Source: VAXT01 sp963827725 (GTDB lineage Bacteria; Actinomycetota; Thermoleophilia; Gaiellales; Gaiellaceae). Taken from it: 64,000 bases of DNA. Both the position numbers and the translations under genes were made by a program. The stretch covers positions 992,001 through 1,056,000 of the forward strand of contig CAWHBM010000001.1 of assembly GCA_963827725.1 (NCBI GenBank), written 5' to 3'. The notes beneath the pieces were generated by a model. That model was not told the DNA's origin. It did no database searches and saw nothing but the letters and a program-made list of their open reading frames with translations. This document shows positions 15,826-24,986 of this stretch, in pieces (positions within the stretch are counted from its first letter, which is position 1; each line of letters begins with the position of its first letter).

Positions 15826-16032
15826 TTACGCAGTCACGACGACGTTAGTCGCCTCTGGGCCCTTCGCGCCTTCACGGGCCTCGTACTCCACCTTCGCGTT
15901 CTCGGCGAGAGTCTTGAACCCTTCGCCCGCGATGTTCGTGTGGTGCACGAAGAGATCCTTCCCGCCGTCTTCCGGCGTGATGAATCCGTAGCCCTTCGCG
16001 TCGTTGAACCACTTCACGGTTCCGGTTGCCAT
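15826..16032 (-). CDS. cold-shock domain protein
   Basis: Single-stranded nucleic-acid chaperone of 68 residues. RNP1 (KGYGFIT) and RNP2 (DLFVHHTN) are intact, and the protein starts ATGTVKWFNDAKG as in CspA-family members. ATG 16032 is chosen over an ATG 3 codons upstream because a GGGAGG ribosome-binding site (16041-16046 on the plus strand as CCTCCC) is well spaced for it. The long, T-rich 5' leader upstream (16047-16130) is typical of csp genes with cold-responsive leaders. The gene is followed by its own terminator. Confidence 0.95.
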   Translation of the reverse strand: MATGTVKWFNDAKGYGFITPEDGGKDLFVHHTNIAGEGFKTLAENAKVEYEAREGAKGPEATNVVVTA

Positions 16033-16193
16033 CAATTCCACCTCCCTTACTACTCATGAACGCACAAGGAGGCAAAGCGCCACCGGTACACGTTCTGTTC
16101 TTGCGCAAGTGTAGCGGGCCTGCGACCCGAAAAGGCGAATCTGCGCCTTTTGTCGCACTTCGGGAGGGCCTGGCCGTCTGAGACACTTCTGGC

Positions 16194-16817
16194 GTGGCCG
16201 GCCAGCTAGCGGCGTTCCTCGCAGTTTCGGCGATCGTGATCGTGGCCCCTGGTCCCGACACTGCCCTCACGATCCGGAACACGCTCATGGGCAATTGCCG
16301 CGCGGGCATCTTCACCGCGATCGGCGTGTCGAGCGGGCAGGCGGTGTGGACGTTGGCGACCGCTGCCGGGATCGCCGCGCTGCTCGCGGCTTCCGAGCCG
16401 GCCTTCCTGGCCGTGAAGCTCGCCGGCGCCGCGTATCTCCTCTGGCTTGGCGCCAGTTCGCTTGTCGCCGCGATCCGCCGTCGCCCGCGAGAGCATCCGG
16501 CGGCCCCGCGGCGCCTGCTCACGCCCAGGACCGCGTTTCGACAGGGTCTCCTCAGCAACCTCGGCAACCCGAAGATGGCCGCGTTCTTTCCCAGCCTGCT
16601 TCCCCAGTTCGCGCCGCCAGAGCACGCCTTCCCGGCGCTCGTTGGCCTCGGCCTGGTTTTCTGCTGCATGACGTTCGTCTGGCTGGCGGCCTACGCGTTT
16701 GCGGTTGCGCGGGCCGGTGATTTCCTCGGGCGCCCTGCGATTCGGCGTGTCGTCGAGGCCGTGACCGGCGCGGTCCTCATTGCGCTTGGGCTTCGCCTGG
16801 CGACCGAGAGGCACTAG
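16194..16817 (+). CDS. LysE/RhtB-family amino-acid exporter
   Basis: Membrane protein of 207 residues with about six membrane segments. Family marks are VAPGPDTALTIRNTL near residue 18, a mid-segment AGAAYLLWLGASSLVA and RQGLLSNLGNPKMAAFF near residue 120. Such proteins export amino acids or homoserine-lactone-like compounds by proton exchange. GTG 16194 is the only start that keeps the first helix. The stop TAG is immediately followed by the TTG of the serine hydrolase gene, so the two are probably co-transcribed with the MFS gene after that. Confidence 0.85.
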   Translation: MAGQLAAFLAVSAIVIVAPGPDTALTIRNTLMGNCRAGIFTAIGVSSGQAVWTLATAAGIAALLAASEPAFLAVKLAGAAYLLWLGASSLVAAIRRRPREHPAAPRRLLTPRTAFRQGLLSNLGNPKMAAFFPSLLPQFAPPEHAFPALVGLGLVFCCMTFVWLAAYAFAVARAGDFLGRPAIRRVVEAVTGAVLIALGLRLATERH

Positions 16818-17933
16818 TTGGACGCCCCCGCGCTGCCTCCGCCGGCGATCGTCTCGCCGGCTCCGCGTGAAGTCTCCTTCGGTCGGGTCGAGGGCCGCGT
16901 TGCGCCCGGCACGCGCCAGGTGCTGGTGAAGGTGGACGGGCGCCTGCTTGCGACCAAGAACGTGCTCAGGAGGAGATTCGTCCTCATCGTGCCGCTGCCT
17001 CAGCGCAACGTGACGCTGCGCGTAACTGCCGTCGATGGCGAGGGGCGGCGATCCTCGACGATCGTCGGGCCGGTGTTCGGCCTTCCGCGAGAGACAGCGC
17101 CCTACGACGGCCCGATCCCGCCCCTGCGCGGTCATGAGGACCCGGCGCTCGCGCGAAGCGTGCGCGGCCTCGCGCGCGGCTTCCCGGGTGTCTGCGGCGT
17201 TTTCGTTCAGGACCTGCAAACAGGAGCCGGGGCGGCCTGGAACGCGCGCGCACGGTTTCCGGCCGCCTCGACCCTGAAGCTCGCGATTGCCGTCGAGCTC
17301 TTGCGCGGCCTGCGCGGGATTCCAGCACCCGGAACGAGGCACGCAGCCCTCCTGTGGCGGATGCTCGTCTACTCGGACGACCGCTCCGCCAACGAGCTGC
17401 TCGAGGCGATCGGGGGCTCGACCTCGGGAGGCTCGGCCCGGGTGAACTCGATGATGCATGAGCTCGGCATGGCCGACAGCGACATGTACGGCGGCTACAT
17501 CGTCGAGAACGCGATCGCGCGCTCGCCCATCCCGCTCGAGATCTTCGCCCGACCGTCTTTCATCGGCAAGGCCACGACCGCCTGGGACATGGCCCGGCTC
17601 GAGCGGGCACTGCACCTCGCCGCCGGCGCCAGAGGCGCACTCGTCTGGGGCTTTCCGGGAGGATTCACGCCCGGCGACGCCAGGTATCTCCTCTATCTGC
17701 TCGCGAACGCCCGCACGCGCGGGGGCCTGACCTACGTCAGCGGGGCCGGTGTGACCGTCCTGCACAAGGCGGGCTGGATCACGAAGGCGAGGCACGACAC
17801 GGGGCTTGTCTACTCGCGGGACGGCGCCTTCGTCGTCACGGTGCTGACCTGGAATGGAGGCGGTGTCGGTGCTGCCTCGGACGTGCTCGCCTCCCGGGTC
17901 GCCCGTGCCGCGCTCGACCGATTCCGCGAGTGA
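16818..17933 (+). CDS. serine hydrolase of the beta-lactamase class A/PBP fold
   Basis: Protein of 371 residues. The N-terminal 85 residues look like an Ig-like/beta-sandwich domain (FGRVEGRVAPGTRQVLVKVDG). Residues from about 120 form a class A beta-lactamase-like domain with ASTLKLA (the SxxK catalytic motif), YSDDRSANELLEAIGG (the SxN-like motif, here SDDRSAN) and HKAGW in place of KTG. The Ala in KAG and the unusual second motif suggest a peptidase or degenerate enzyme rather than a true beta-lactamase. No signal peptide is obvious from TTG 16818, which is odd for an envelope enzyme; the true start may differ. It overlaps the MFS gene by 4 bases. Confidence 0.7.
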   Translation: MDAPALPPPAIVSPAPREVSFGRVEGRVAPGTRQVLVKVDGRLLATKNVLRRRFVLIVPLPQRNVTLRVTAVDGEGRRSSTIVGPVFGLPRETAPYDGPIPPLRGHEDPALARSVRGLARGFPGVCGVFVQDLQTGAGAAWNARARFPAASTLKLAIAVELLRGLRGIPAPGTRHAALLWRMLVYSDDRSANELLEAIGGSTSGGSARVNSMMHELGMADSDMYGGYIVENAIARSPIPLEIFARPSFIGKATTAWDMARLERALHLAAGARGALVWGFPGGFTPGDARYLLYLLANARTRGGLTYVSGAGVTVLHKAGWITKARHDTGLVYSRDGAFVVTVLTWNGGGVGAASDVLASRVARAALDRFRE

Positions 17934-19186
17934 GGCGGCTCGTCCCGCAGCTCCTCCACGGTAACCTCGTCTTCCGGCGGTTCTGGCTGGGCCAGACGAT
18001 CTCGCTCTTCGGCGACCAGATCACGCTGATCGCCATCCCGCTGACGGCGGTGCTCGTGCTGGATGCGAACGCAACCCAGATGGGCTACCTGATCGCGGCC
18101 GAGTTGGTGCCCAACCTGTTCCTCGCGCTGCATGCGGGCGCCTGGGTCGACCGGCACGGCGGGCGGCGGCGGATCATGGTCGCGACCGATCTGGGCCGGG
18201 GAGCGCTGATCGCGACGATTCCGCTCGCCTACGCGTTCGACGCGCTCACCTTCCCGCACCTCTACGTGGTCGGCTTCCTCGTCGGGTGCATGACGGTGTT
18301 CTTCCACGTCTCGTACAGCGCGCTCTTCGTCTCGATCGTTCCCCGGGACGACTACGTCCAGGCGAACTCGTTCCTCGCGGGCAGCCGCGCCTTCTCGTGG
18401 GTCGCCGGGCCGAGCGTCGGCGGCCTCCTCGTCCAGGCGTTCAAGGCCCCGTTCGCGCTGGCCGTGGATGCAGTGACCTATCTCGTCTCCGCCCTCTTTC
18501 TCACCTCTATCTCGCCGAAGGAACCTCCGCTCGAGGAGGCCGAGCGCGGCCACGTCGTCGCGGGTGTGCGCTTCCTCTGGGGCAATGCGGCCATGAGGGC
18601 GTCGCTGCTCGGAGTGGCGACGATCAACCTCTTCAACTACATCTTCTGGGCGCTGTTCATCCTGTACGTCGTCCGCTCGCTGCACATCCAGCCGGGCACC
18701 CTGGGGCTTGTGCTCGGGGCGGCGGCGGTCGGCAGCCTCATTGGATCGCTGGTCACGACCCGCATCGGGAGAAGGATCGGGATTGGCCCGACCTTGCTGC
18801 TCGGCAGCATCCTCTTTCCGGTGCCTCTCGTGCTCGTCCCGCTCGCGGCGGGGCCCGACTGGCTGGTGCTCGCGATGCTCTTTCTCGCCGAGTTCGGCAG
18901 CGGGCTCGGCGTGATGATCCTCGACATCAGCGCGGCCTCGATCTTCGCCGCCCTCGTTCCGCACCGGCTCCGCTCACGTGTATCGGGCGCGTTCATGGTC
19001 GTCAACAACGGCATTCGGCCGGTCGGAGCGCTGATCGGTGGTTTCCTCGGGAGCACGATTGGGCTTCGGCCGGCGCTCTGGATAGGGGTCGTCGGCGCGA
19101 TCGCCGGCTTCCTGTGGCTTCTTCCATCGCCGATCCCGAAAATGCGCGAGTTGCCGGAGTCGGCTGAGCCCGAGCCTCTTACCTAA
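17930..19186 (+). CDS. MFS transporter
   Basis: Major-facilitator membrane protein of 418 residues with 12 predicted segments. Family motifs are FRRFWLGQTISLFGDQITLIA at the first helix and the loop 2-3 motif AGAWVDRHGGRRRIM (D-R-x-G-[RK]-R type). A second-half repeat is seen at ILDISAASIFAALVPHRLRSR. It belongs to the actinobacterial drug/enterobactin-exporter-like group (MFS_3). The substrate is unknown. GTG 17930 overlaps the serine hydrolase stop. The end overlaps the stop of the convergent receiver-domain gene. Confidence 0.88.
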   Translation: MRRLVPQLLHGNLVFRRFWLGQTISLFGDQITLIAIPLTAVLVLDANATQMGYLIAAELVPNLFLALHAGAWVDRHGGRRRIMVATDLGRGALIATIPLAYAFDALTFPHLYVVGFLVGCMTVFFHVSYSALFVSIVPRDDYVQANSFLAGSRAFSWVAGPSVGGLLVQAFKAPFALAVDAVTYLVSALFLTSISPKEPPLEEAERGHVVAGVRFLWGNAAMRASLLGVATINLFNYIFWALFILYVVRSLHIQPGTLGLVLGAAAVGSLIGSLVTTRIGRRIGIGPTLLLGSILFPVPLVLVPLAAGPDWLVLAMLFLAEFGSGLGVMILDISAASIFAALVPHRLRSRVSGAFMVVNNGIRPVGALIGGFLGSTIGLRPALWIGVVGAIAGFLWLLPSPIPKMRELPESAEPEPLT

Positions 19187-19593
19187 GCCAGCTGCTCGAT
19201 CGCTGTGAGGAGGTCGCCGGCGCTGCTGAACTTCTTGATGCACGCTGAGGCTCCGGCGCCGAGGGCGTCCTCGACGTGCTCGTCGCCGGTCAGGCCCGTC
19301 ATCACGAGGACCCTCGTCGCCGGCAACTTGCCGCGGATCCAGCGGGTGGCGGAGATGCCGTCGAGCCGCGGCATCTGGATGTCCATCAGCACGAGGTCGG
19401 GCCGAAGAGCCAGCGCCTGCTCGATCCCCTCCTGGCCGTCGCCGGCGATCCCGACGACCTCCATTCCCGGCTGCTGGCCCAGCAGCACCGAGATCGCCTC
19501 CGCGTAGAGGAGCTGGTCGTCGACGACGAGGATCCGAAGAGGTCCGTGCGGCTGCTCGTCTGCGGTCGAACGGAGGGCAGTGAGGGGGGTCAC
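19183..19593 (-). CDS. stand-alone response-regulator receiver protein
   Basis: CheY-like protein of 136 residues made of one receiver domain with no output domain. Acidic pocket VVDDQ, phospho-acceptor DLVLMDIQMPRLDG (Asp near residue 74) and the Lys in CIKKFSSAGDL are all present, so it should accept phosphate. The N-terminal ~20 residues are extra. GTG 19593 is used because no other start lies in the short upstream gap. No histidine kinase is adjacent. Its 3' end overlaps the MFS gene end; it diverges from the Rieske oxygenase gene. Confidence 0.85.
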   Translation of the reverse strand: MTPLTALRSTADEQPHGPLRILVVDDQLLYAEAISVLLGQQPGMEVVGIAGDGQEGIEQALALRPDLVLMDIQMPRLDGISATRWIRGKLPATRVLVMTGLTGDEHVEDALGAGASACIKKFSSAGDLLTAIEQLA

Positions 19594-19656
19594 TGTGGGA
19601 AAGAGGCCGTGTGAGCGGAAAACTTGTGGCCTATCACCACCCGGTAGATTCGGGTC

Positions 19657-20670
19657 GTGCCCGCGCCGCGGACCCTGCCCTGGAGCTGGTATTCCGACCC
19701 GGACGTTCTGCGGCGCGAGCAGGAGCGGATCTTCCGGCGGTCGTGGCAGTACGTCGGTCATTCCGGCCGCGTGGAGGAGGTGGGGGATCGGTTCTCGGGC
19801 TGGGCCGGAGACGTTCCGGTTCTCGTCGTCCGTAGCGAGGAGGGGGTTCGCGCCTTCCTCAACGTCTGCCGACACCGCGGCTCGCTGCTCGCCGAGAGCG
19901 ACGGGAAAGGGAAGACGATCCAGTGCCCGTACCACGCTTGGACGTACGCCCTGGACGGCTCGCTTCACAAGGCGCCGCGCTCGGAACGGGAAGAGGGCTT
20001 CGAAGCGGAGGGACTGTCCCTCGTCCCGATGCGCCTCGAGACCTGGGGACCGTTCCTCTTCGTCAACCCCGACGAGGACGCGGAGCCGCTCGCCGAGACG
20101 CTTGGGCCGGTTCCCGAGCTCGTCCCGGTCGACGACCTCGCCTTCCACTCGCGCGACGAGTTCGAGCTCGCCGCAAACTGGAAGATCGGTTGCGAGAACT
20201 ACCTCGAGTGCTACCACTGTCCGACTGCGCACAAGGGGTTCAGCGCCGCGTATGACGTCGATCCCGACGAGTACCGGTTGGAGGCGACCGGAGAGCACGT
20301 TCTCTCCCAGTTCGCCCACACGCGCGATGGGGAGGAGGGGCAGGCCCAGTTCCACTTCGTCTGGCCGAATCTCAGGATCAACGTGTTCGCCGGAAGGCCG
20401 AATCTCTCGATCGGGCCGATCTTGCCGGCCGGCCCGGAGCGTGCGACCGGCTTTCTCGACTACTTCTTCGCTTCGGATGCAGACGACGGCTGGGTTGAGG
20501 AGCTCCTCGCCTTCGACCGGCAGGTCGGAGCGGAGGATCGCGTCCTCGTCGAGCGCGTGCAGAAGGGCGTCCGGTCGGGGATCGTGGAGGAGGGCCGGCT
20601 CCTCGGCGAGAGCGAGCAGCTCGTCGCGCGATTCCAGGAGCTTGTCGGCAGCGCGATTGCCGGCGAATAG
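19657..20670 (+). CDS. Rieske-type aromatic-ring/quaternary-amine oxygenase large subunit
   Basis: Non-haem iron oxygenase alpha subunit of 337 residues. The Rieske [2Fe-2S] ligands are CRHRG (about residue 72) and CPYHAW (about 92). The mononuclear iron site is in WKIGCENYLECYHCPTAHKGF, with the two His after the NYxECYHC motif and a downstream Asp. This arrangement resembles choline, glycine-betaine and carnitine oxygenases (CntA/GbcA type). No reductase partner gene is adjacent, so it must borrow electrons from elsewhere. The length is a little shorter than usual (about 370), with a trimmed C-terminus. Confidence 0.85.
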   Translation: MPAPRTLPWSWYSDPDVLRREQERIFRRSWQYVGHSGRVEEVGDRFSGWAGDVPVLVVRSEEGVRAFLNVCRHRGSLLAESDGKGKTIQCPYHAWTYALDGSLHKAPRSEREEGFEAEGLSLVPMRLETWGPFLFVNPDEDAEPLAETLGPVPELVPVDDLAFHSRDEFELAANWKIGCENYLECYHCPTAHKGFSAAYDVDPDEYRLEATGEHVLSQFAHTRDGEEGQAQFHFVWPNLRINVFAGRPNLSIGPILPAGPERATGFLDYFFASDADDGWVEELLAFDRQVGAEDRVLVERVQKGVRSGIVEEGRLLGESEQLVARFQELVGSAIAGE

Positions 20671-20703
20671 GGCTTTGTCTATCTCTGCGAGGGGCGTATT
20701 CTG

Positions 20704-22738
20704 TTGGGCGTGAAGGGGACTCGGGGAGGGCTCCTGGCGCTCGTTGTCGGGCTGGCCGTGCTTGCGCCGCTCGTGGCGCAGGGCGGGACTTCGTCGAGCC
20801 CGCAGGGCATCGTCCTGGAGGAGCTTCATGACGGCATGTTCGCCGCGCCGGTCTTCGTGACCTCGCCACCGGGAGACGAGGATCGCGTCTTCGTCGTGCA
20901 GCAAGGGAGCGGCTCGACGGCGCTGATCAAACTCATGGTCGACGGCGGAACGCCCACGACGTTCCTGACCGTGACGCAGATCTCGTCCGGCGGTGAGCGC
21001 GGACTGCTCTCAATGGCATTCGCGCCGGACTATGAAACGAGCCGGCGCTTCTACGTCTACTACACGGCTCAGAGCACTGGGGCGATGACGGTGGCGGAGT
21101 ATCTCCGTGACGCAGTCAACCCGAACATCGCCGACCCCACCACGCGCCGCGAGGTCATCTCCATCCCGCATCCGAACCAGTCGAACCACAACGGCGGCCA
21201 GCTCCAATTCGGTCCTGACGCGATGCTCTACATAGGCACCGGCGACGGTGGCGGCGGAGGCGACCCGTATCGCACCGGCCAGAACCTGGGCGACCGTCGC
21301 GGAAAGATCCTGCGGATCGACCCGCGCGCGAGAACGGGACCCTTCCGTACACGATTCCAGCCAACAACCCCTTCGCAACGAGGGACGCGGCCTGGGGCGA
21401 GATCTGGTCGTTCGGGGTCCGCAACCCGTGGCGCTTCTCGTTCGACCGCCTGACGGGAGCGCTCACCATCGGGGACGTCGGCCAGAACGCCTGGGAGGAG
21501 ATCGACTACCGGCCGATCGAGTGGGGATGGGGGCGAGGAGCCAACTTCGGCTGGAGCTGCATGGAGGGCCGCCACCTCTACGCGCAATTGTCCGGAGCCG
21601 GCAAACCACATCCCACCGGTCTTCGAGTACTCGCACGGCCTTGGTTGCTCGATCACGGGCGGCTACGTCGTCCGTGACCCGAACATCGCCAGCCTGTACG
21701 GCCGCTACCTCTACGCCGACTACTGCGTTGGAGACATCCGCTCGAACATGCCCGGGATCCCCGACGCGACCGACGATCGGTCCGAATTGGTAACCGCCAT
21801 CAACCCGAAGTCGTTCGGCGAGGACGCCTGCGGCCACCTGCACGTCATGGGGGACAGCGCGGTTTATCGGATCAGCTCGACCGACCCGCCGCAGGGAACC
21901 TGCCCGGATGCGTTCCCGTTGCCGACGCTGACGGCTTCGGTCTCTGACCCCCTCGAGATCCACATGCTTGACCCGAACGGCGTCGAGCTCAACGGAGGCT
22001 CGCTTCCGCAGGGGGCCTACAAGCTCGAGATCGACGACAACTCGCCGAACCACAACTTCCATCTCACGGACGACACCATGGTCCCGGGATCGTCGATCTC
22101 ATGCTTCCCGGAGACCGACTGCGCGACGGACATTGCCGGCGTCGGTCATGAGACCTGGATCGTCAACTTCACGACCGGCGGCGAGCCCGTCACCTATCAG
22201 TGCGACCCACACTTTCAGCTCGATGACCGGCACGTTCACCATCAGCGGCCCTCCACCGCCACCCCCGCCACCCCCGCCGCCACCTCCTCCCCCGCCGCCT
22301 CCTCCACCACCGCCTCCTCCGCCACCGCCACCACCTCCGCCGCCACCGCCTCCGCCACCACCGCCTCCGCCACCACCACCACCACCAGCACCTCCGCCCC
22401 CGCCCCCACCGCCGCCGCCACCACCACCGCCGCCTCCGCCTCCACCGCCACCTCCACCTCCACCACCTCCACCACCTCCGCCTCCACCTCCACCGCCACC
22501 TCCGCCTCCACCTCCGCCTCCGCCACCGCCACCGGCGCCGGCGCGCTGCCGCGTGCCGCGTGTAATCGGCATGACGCTCGCGCGCGCGCGCATGAGGATC
22601 CGGAGCGCACGCTGCGCAGTGGGCCGTGTCCGTCGAGCCCGGTCGCGACGGGTTGGTCGCGTGATCGCGCAGAGCCCGCGGGCTGGAGCGGTTCGCCCGC
22701 GAGGAACGCGCGTCAGGCTCGTCGTCGGTCGACGCTAG
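20704..22738 (+). CDS. secreted PQQ-type sugar dehydrogenase with cupredoxin, poly-Pro and PASTA-like domains (frameshifted)
   Basis: Large exported protein of about 675 residues, split over four frame segments (shifts near 21327, 21593 and 22213). Order: signal peptide; glucose/sorbosone dehydrogenase-like propeller (VTSPPGDEDRVFVVQQGSG, GERGLLSMAFAPDY, SNHNGGQLQFGPD, WGEIWSFGVRNPWRFSFD, NFGWSCMEG); a cupredoxin-like domain with NHNFHL and a CDPH...M copper-site pattern; about 95 prolines; and a C-terminal PASTA-like domain (CRVPRVIGMTLARARMRI ... GTRVRLVVG). Two of the three shifts remove cleanly by deleting one T from a short T run. TTG 20704 or GTG 20710 may start it. The likely role is extracellular oxidation coupled to a copper centre. 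Confidence 0.75.
22250..22535 (+). repeat. poly-proline codon tract (CCN repeats)
   Basis: About 95 consecutive proline codons interrupted by one or two alanines, mixing CCG, CCT, CCC and CCA. It links the cupredoxin and PASTA-like domains of the dehydrogenase. The mixed codons show that selection keeps the protein sequence rather than a pure DNA slip-repeat, though length changes are likely. The opposite strand reads as poly-Gly. Confidence 0.9.
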
Positions 22739-22795
22739 AACGAGGGATAAGGCCGCGTTCGCCGCGGCCGATGTGTGGAGCGAAAGCTGCCGCGC

Positions 22796-23614
22796 ATGCC
22801 CAAGATCCGCACCCGCCTAGAGTCCTACGTCGTCCGAAACACCGCCGACATCGTCGACGAGCTCTCGGACGAGCGCCGCGAGCAACTCGCCGAGGTCCTC
22901 CACGAGCTCGAAGGGCACAGCCCACGCGCCGAGGAGGCCGAGAACCGAGCCGCGGAGCTGGTCGAGAAGCTCGAGCACCGCAACGTGGTGCTCGCCAAGT
23001 CGCGCGCCCGGATCGAGGAGCTCGAGCATGAGCTCGCCAAGGCGAAGGCCGAGTCCGGCGACCGCGAGCAGCGAATCGGCGAGCAGCTCGAGACCGAGCG
23101 GATCCGCGTCGCAGAGCGCGAGCAGAAGTTCCGCAGCGAGCTGGAAAGCCGGGAGGCAGAGATCACACGCCGCCTGGAGACCCTCGAGGTTCGCGAGCAG
23201 GAGCTACGCCACAGCGACCGTGATCTCACTGACCGCGAGCGTGCCCTGTCGATGCGCGAGGGCAACGTCGAGTCCCGCCTGCAAGAGCTCGAGAGTCGGT
23301 CCGACGAGCGCCTGAAGGATCGCGAAGAGGCCCTCGACGAGCGCGAGGCCGGAATCGAGCGGGCCGAGAAGCTGGCCGCCAACGAGGAGCAGTCCCTCGA
23401 GCGGCGCACCGTGCAGGCGGCTGAGCTCGAGCGCAGGGCAGCCCTCCGGGCGGAGTCCTTCGAAGAGCGCGAGGCGAAGTTGGCCACCGAGGCCGAAATC
23501 CTGGACCAGCGATCCGCCAAGTTGACGGAGCTGGAGCAGCAACTCGAGCACCGCAAGGACGAGCTGGCGGCGTACGTCGCCCGAGTCCAGGGCTCGCTTC
23601 CGTCTCAGCCGTAA
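22796..23614 (+). CDS. long coiled-coil protein
   Basis: Protein of 272 residues that is almost wholly coiled coil from about residue 25 to 265: heptads rich in Glu, Arg and Leu, with repeated xxREAEIxxRLE and DEREAGIERAEKL units. A short N-terminal segment (MPKIRTRLESYVVRNTADIV) and a short tail (AAYVARVQGSLPSQP) flank it. No membrane or catalytic part is seen. Such proteins serve as scaffolds, but no role can be assigned. ATG 22796 is the best start. The gene follows the secreted dehydrogenase by 57 bases and precedes the CBS gene. Confidence 0.7.
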   Translation: MPKIRTRLESYVVRNTADIVDELSDERREQLAEVLHELEGHSPRAEEAENRAAELVEKLEHRNVVLAKSRARIEELEHELAKAKAESGDREQRIGEQLETERIRVAEREQKFRSELESREAEITRRLETLEVREQELRHSDRDLTDRERALSMREGNVESRLQELESRSDERLKDREEALDEREAGIERAEKLAANEEQSLERRTVQAAELERRAALRAESFEEREAKLATEAEILDQRSAKLTELEQQLEHRKDELAAYVARVQGSLPSQP

Positions 23615-23656
23615 CTCTCGGGCGCCGTCGCCGTGAGGCGGATATGCTCGGCATCG

Positions 23657-24049
23657 ATGGCGACCGTAGGTGAAGTCATGTCACGAGACGTGGTCTCGAT
23701 CGAGCCGTTCGACACGATCGGCCACGCAGCCGAGAAGATGGTCGCGGAAAAAGTCAGCGCCATCGTCGTCTCCGACGGCGGCCAGCTGATCGGCATCGTC
23801 ACGGAGCGAGACCTCACACGTGCAGTGGCCGGTCGCGTCCATTCGAGCGAGGCCCGCGTGCGGGAATGGATGACCGCCGACCCGCAGGTCGTCTCCGAAT
23901 CGACCGACCCCGTCGAGGCCGTCCAGATCATGCTCGACGGAGGGTTCCGGCACCTCCCGGTGGTCGAGAACGAGCGCGCGGTCGGGATCGTGAGCATTCG
24001 CGACCTGGCCGAGTGGAGCATCGGCACCGAGCAGGCGCAGCAGACCTAG
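23657..24049 (+). CDS. CBS-pair domain protein
   Basis: Soluble protein of 130 residues made only of two CBS repeats: VGEVMSRDVVSIEPFDTIGHAAEKM ... GIVTERDLTRAV, then VREWMTADPQVVSESTDPVEAVQIM ... GIVSIRDLAEW. CBS pairs bind adenine nucleotides at the interface and sense energy state or redox. The [ST]xxD-type ribose-binding residues are seen in TERDL and SIRDL. No partner domain is attached. The end overlaps the stop of a convergent secreted-protein gene by 4 bases. Confidence 0.88.
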   Translation: MATVGEVMSRDVVSIEPFDTIGHAAEKMVAEKVSAIVVSDGGQLIGIVTERDLTRAVAGRVHSSEARVREWMTADPQVVSESTDPVEAVQIMLDGGFRHLPVVENERAVGIVSIRDLAEWSIGTEQAQQT

Positions 24050-24666
24050 TTCGGGAGGATCTCCTGCGGTGCGTCGTCGTCCTCGTCCGTCGAGGTCGAG
24101 CCCGTCGTTTCGGTGCGGCTGCGTTCGACGATGAGCCGGGGTCCCCGCAATCCGGTCTCGCGGCTCGCAAACTCCACGCCCTTCGCCGAGCCGCTCGCCG
24201 AGCCGCTCGTCAGAGCGAAGCCGATGCGATCATCCGCGCCGGCTGCCAGCGCGGTCACGTCGACGGCCTTCCAGACTCCTGCGCGCAGGGGGCCCGACGC
24301 TACGGATTCCCCGGAGAGCGCCGGTGCGTTCGCGAAGGTGATGCGGTTCTCCCGGAACCGCTCGTAGATGAGCCGAATCCGGTATCCGACCTTTGACCTG
24401 GTGCGGCTGTAGAGCATAAGGCTCACCATCTGAACGTCGCCGTCGTCGAGGTCGACGTTGAACGTCACGTACGCCCGCTGCATGGGAGAGGAATCGACTT
24501 TGAGCATGCGGGCATGGCCGAAGTTCTGCGTCCGAGACGCCTTGCTGACGAATGCGTCCGCCTTCGGGCGAACCGCGCTGATCTTTGGTCCACGGGCAAG
24601 CCCTGCCCCCGGGAGTGCCTCGACGGCAAGGCCCGCAGCGATGAGCGCGACGAGAGTCGCGGCCAC
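24046..24666 (-). CDS. secreted DNRLRE/CBM96-like beta-sandwich protein
   Basis: Exported protein of 206 residues. GTG 24666 begins a hydrophobic signal (AATLVALIAAGLAVEALPGAG). The mature part reads VRPKADAFVSKASRTQNFGHARMLKVD, PMQRAYVTFNVD and VWKAVDVTALAAG, the pattern of CBM96/DNRLRE domains (DAFV...NFG...LxVD...R.YVxFDV). Such domains bind carbohydrate or decorate surface proteins. The C-terminus is Ser/Thr/Asp-rich and disordered. No cell-wall anchor is visible. Confidence 0.7.
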   Translation of the reverse strand: MAATLVALIAAGLAVEALPGAGLARGPKISAVRPKADAFVSKASRTQNFGHARMLKVDSSPMQRAYVTFNVDLDDGDVQMVSLMLYSRTRSKVGYRIRLIYERFRENRITFANAPALSGESVASGPLRAGVWKAVDVTALAAGADDRIGFALTSGSASGSAKGVEFASRETGLRGPRLIVERSRTETTGSTSTDEDDDAPQEILPN

Positions 24667-24866
24667 GAAGGGCCTTAATCGAAGCTCGTCTTTCTTGCCG
24701 CAGGGATAGATGCTGCTGATCGCAGGCCTCCTCTCCCTACTGATACTCGAAGGGCCGGGCGAACCCTTACAAGCTGAGCCGAAGGAGGGTACCTGCAGAT
24801 CGTCTAGCGAGGCCTGCGACCGGACTCCTCGCCAGGCCAGAACGAGCTGACCTGAGTCACTGGCCG

Positions 24867-24986
24867 TTAGTCGGCCCCCGGAACTTCCTCTCCGCCGGGC
24901 TGTGAGGTCTCTTCCGGATCAGGCGCAGGCGACTCCGGGATCTCCTCGTTCCGATCGTCCTCTCTGGGAATATCCTGCTCTGTCAT
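24867..24986 (-). CDS. possible small acidic protein (39 aa) divergent from thrS
   Basis: An ATG at 24986 overlaps the thrS start on the other strand (CATG) and opens a 39-codon frame, MTEQDIPREDDRNEEIPESP and onward, with a Pro/Glu-rich composition. It could be a real small protein or chance in GC-rich DNA. Apart from it, the 318 bases from 24667 to 24984 hold no gene, and no T-box or other known leader was recognised before thrS. Confidence 0.3.
   Translation of the reverse strand: MTEQDIPREDDRNEEIPESPAPDPEETSQPGGEEVPGAD

Noticed and set aside
19366..19373. Further CGGCATCT words (19366, 34854) as sigma promoters
   Set aside because: They lie inside coding regions and lack the AGG/AAG word 16 bases upstream.
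22099..22593. Poly-glycine and Val/Ala-rich reading frames on the minus strand opposite the proline tract
   Set aside because: They are the complement of the proline codons and have no start, ribosome-binding site or flanking protein sequence.
24700..24984. Possible T-box leader before thrS (an AGGAGGGTACCTGC-like word at 24784)
   Set aside because: The conserved T-box sequence and a terminator are missing; the match is too short.
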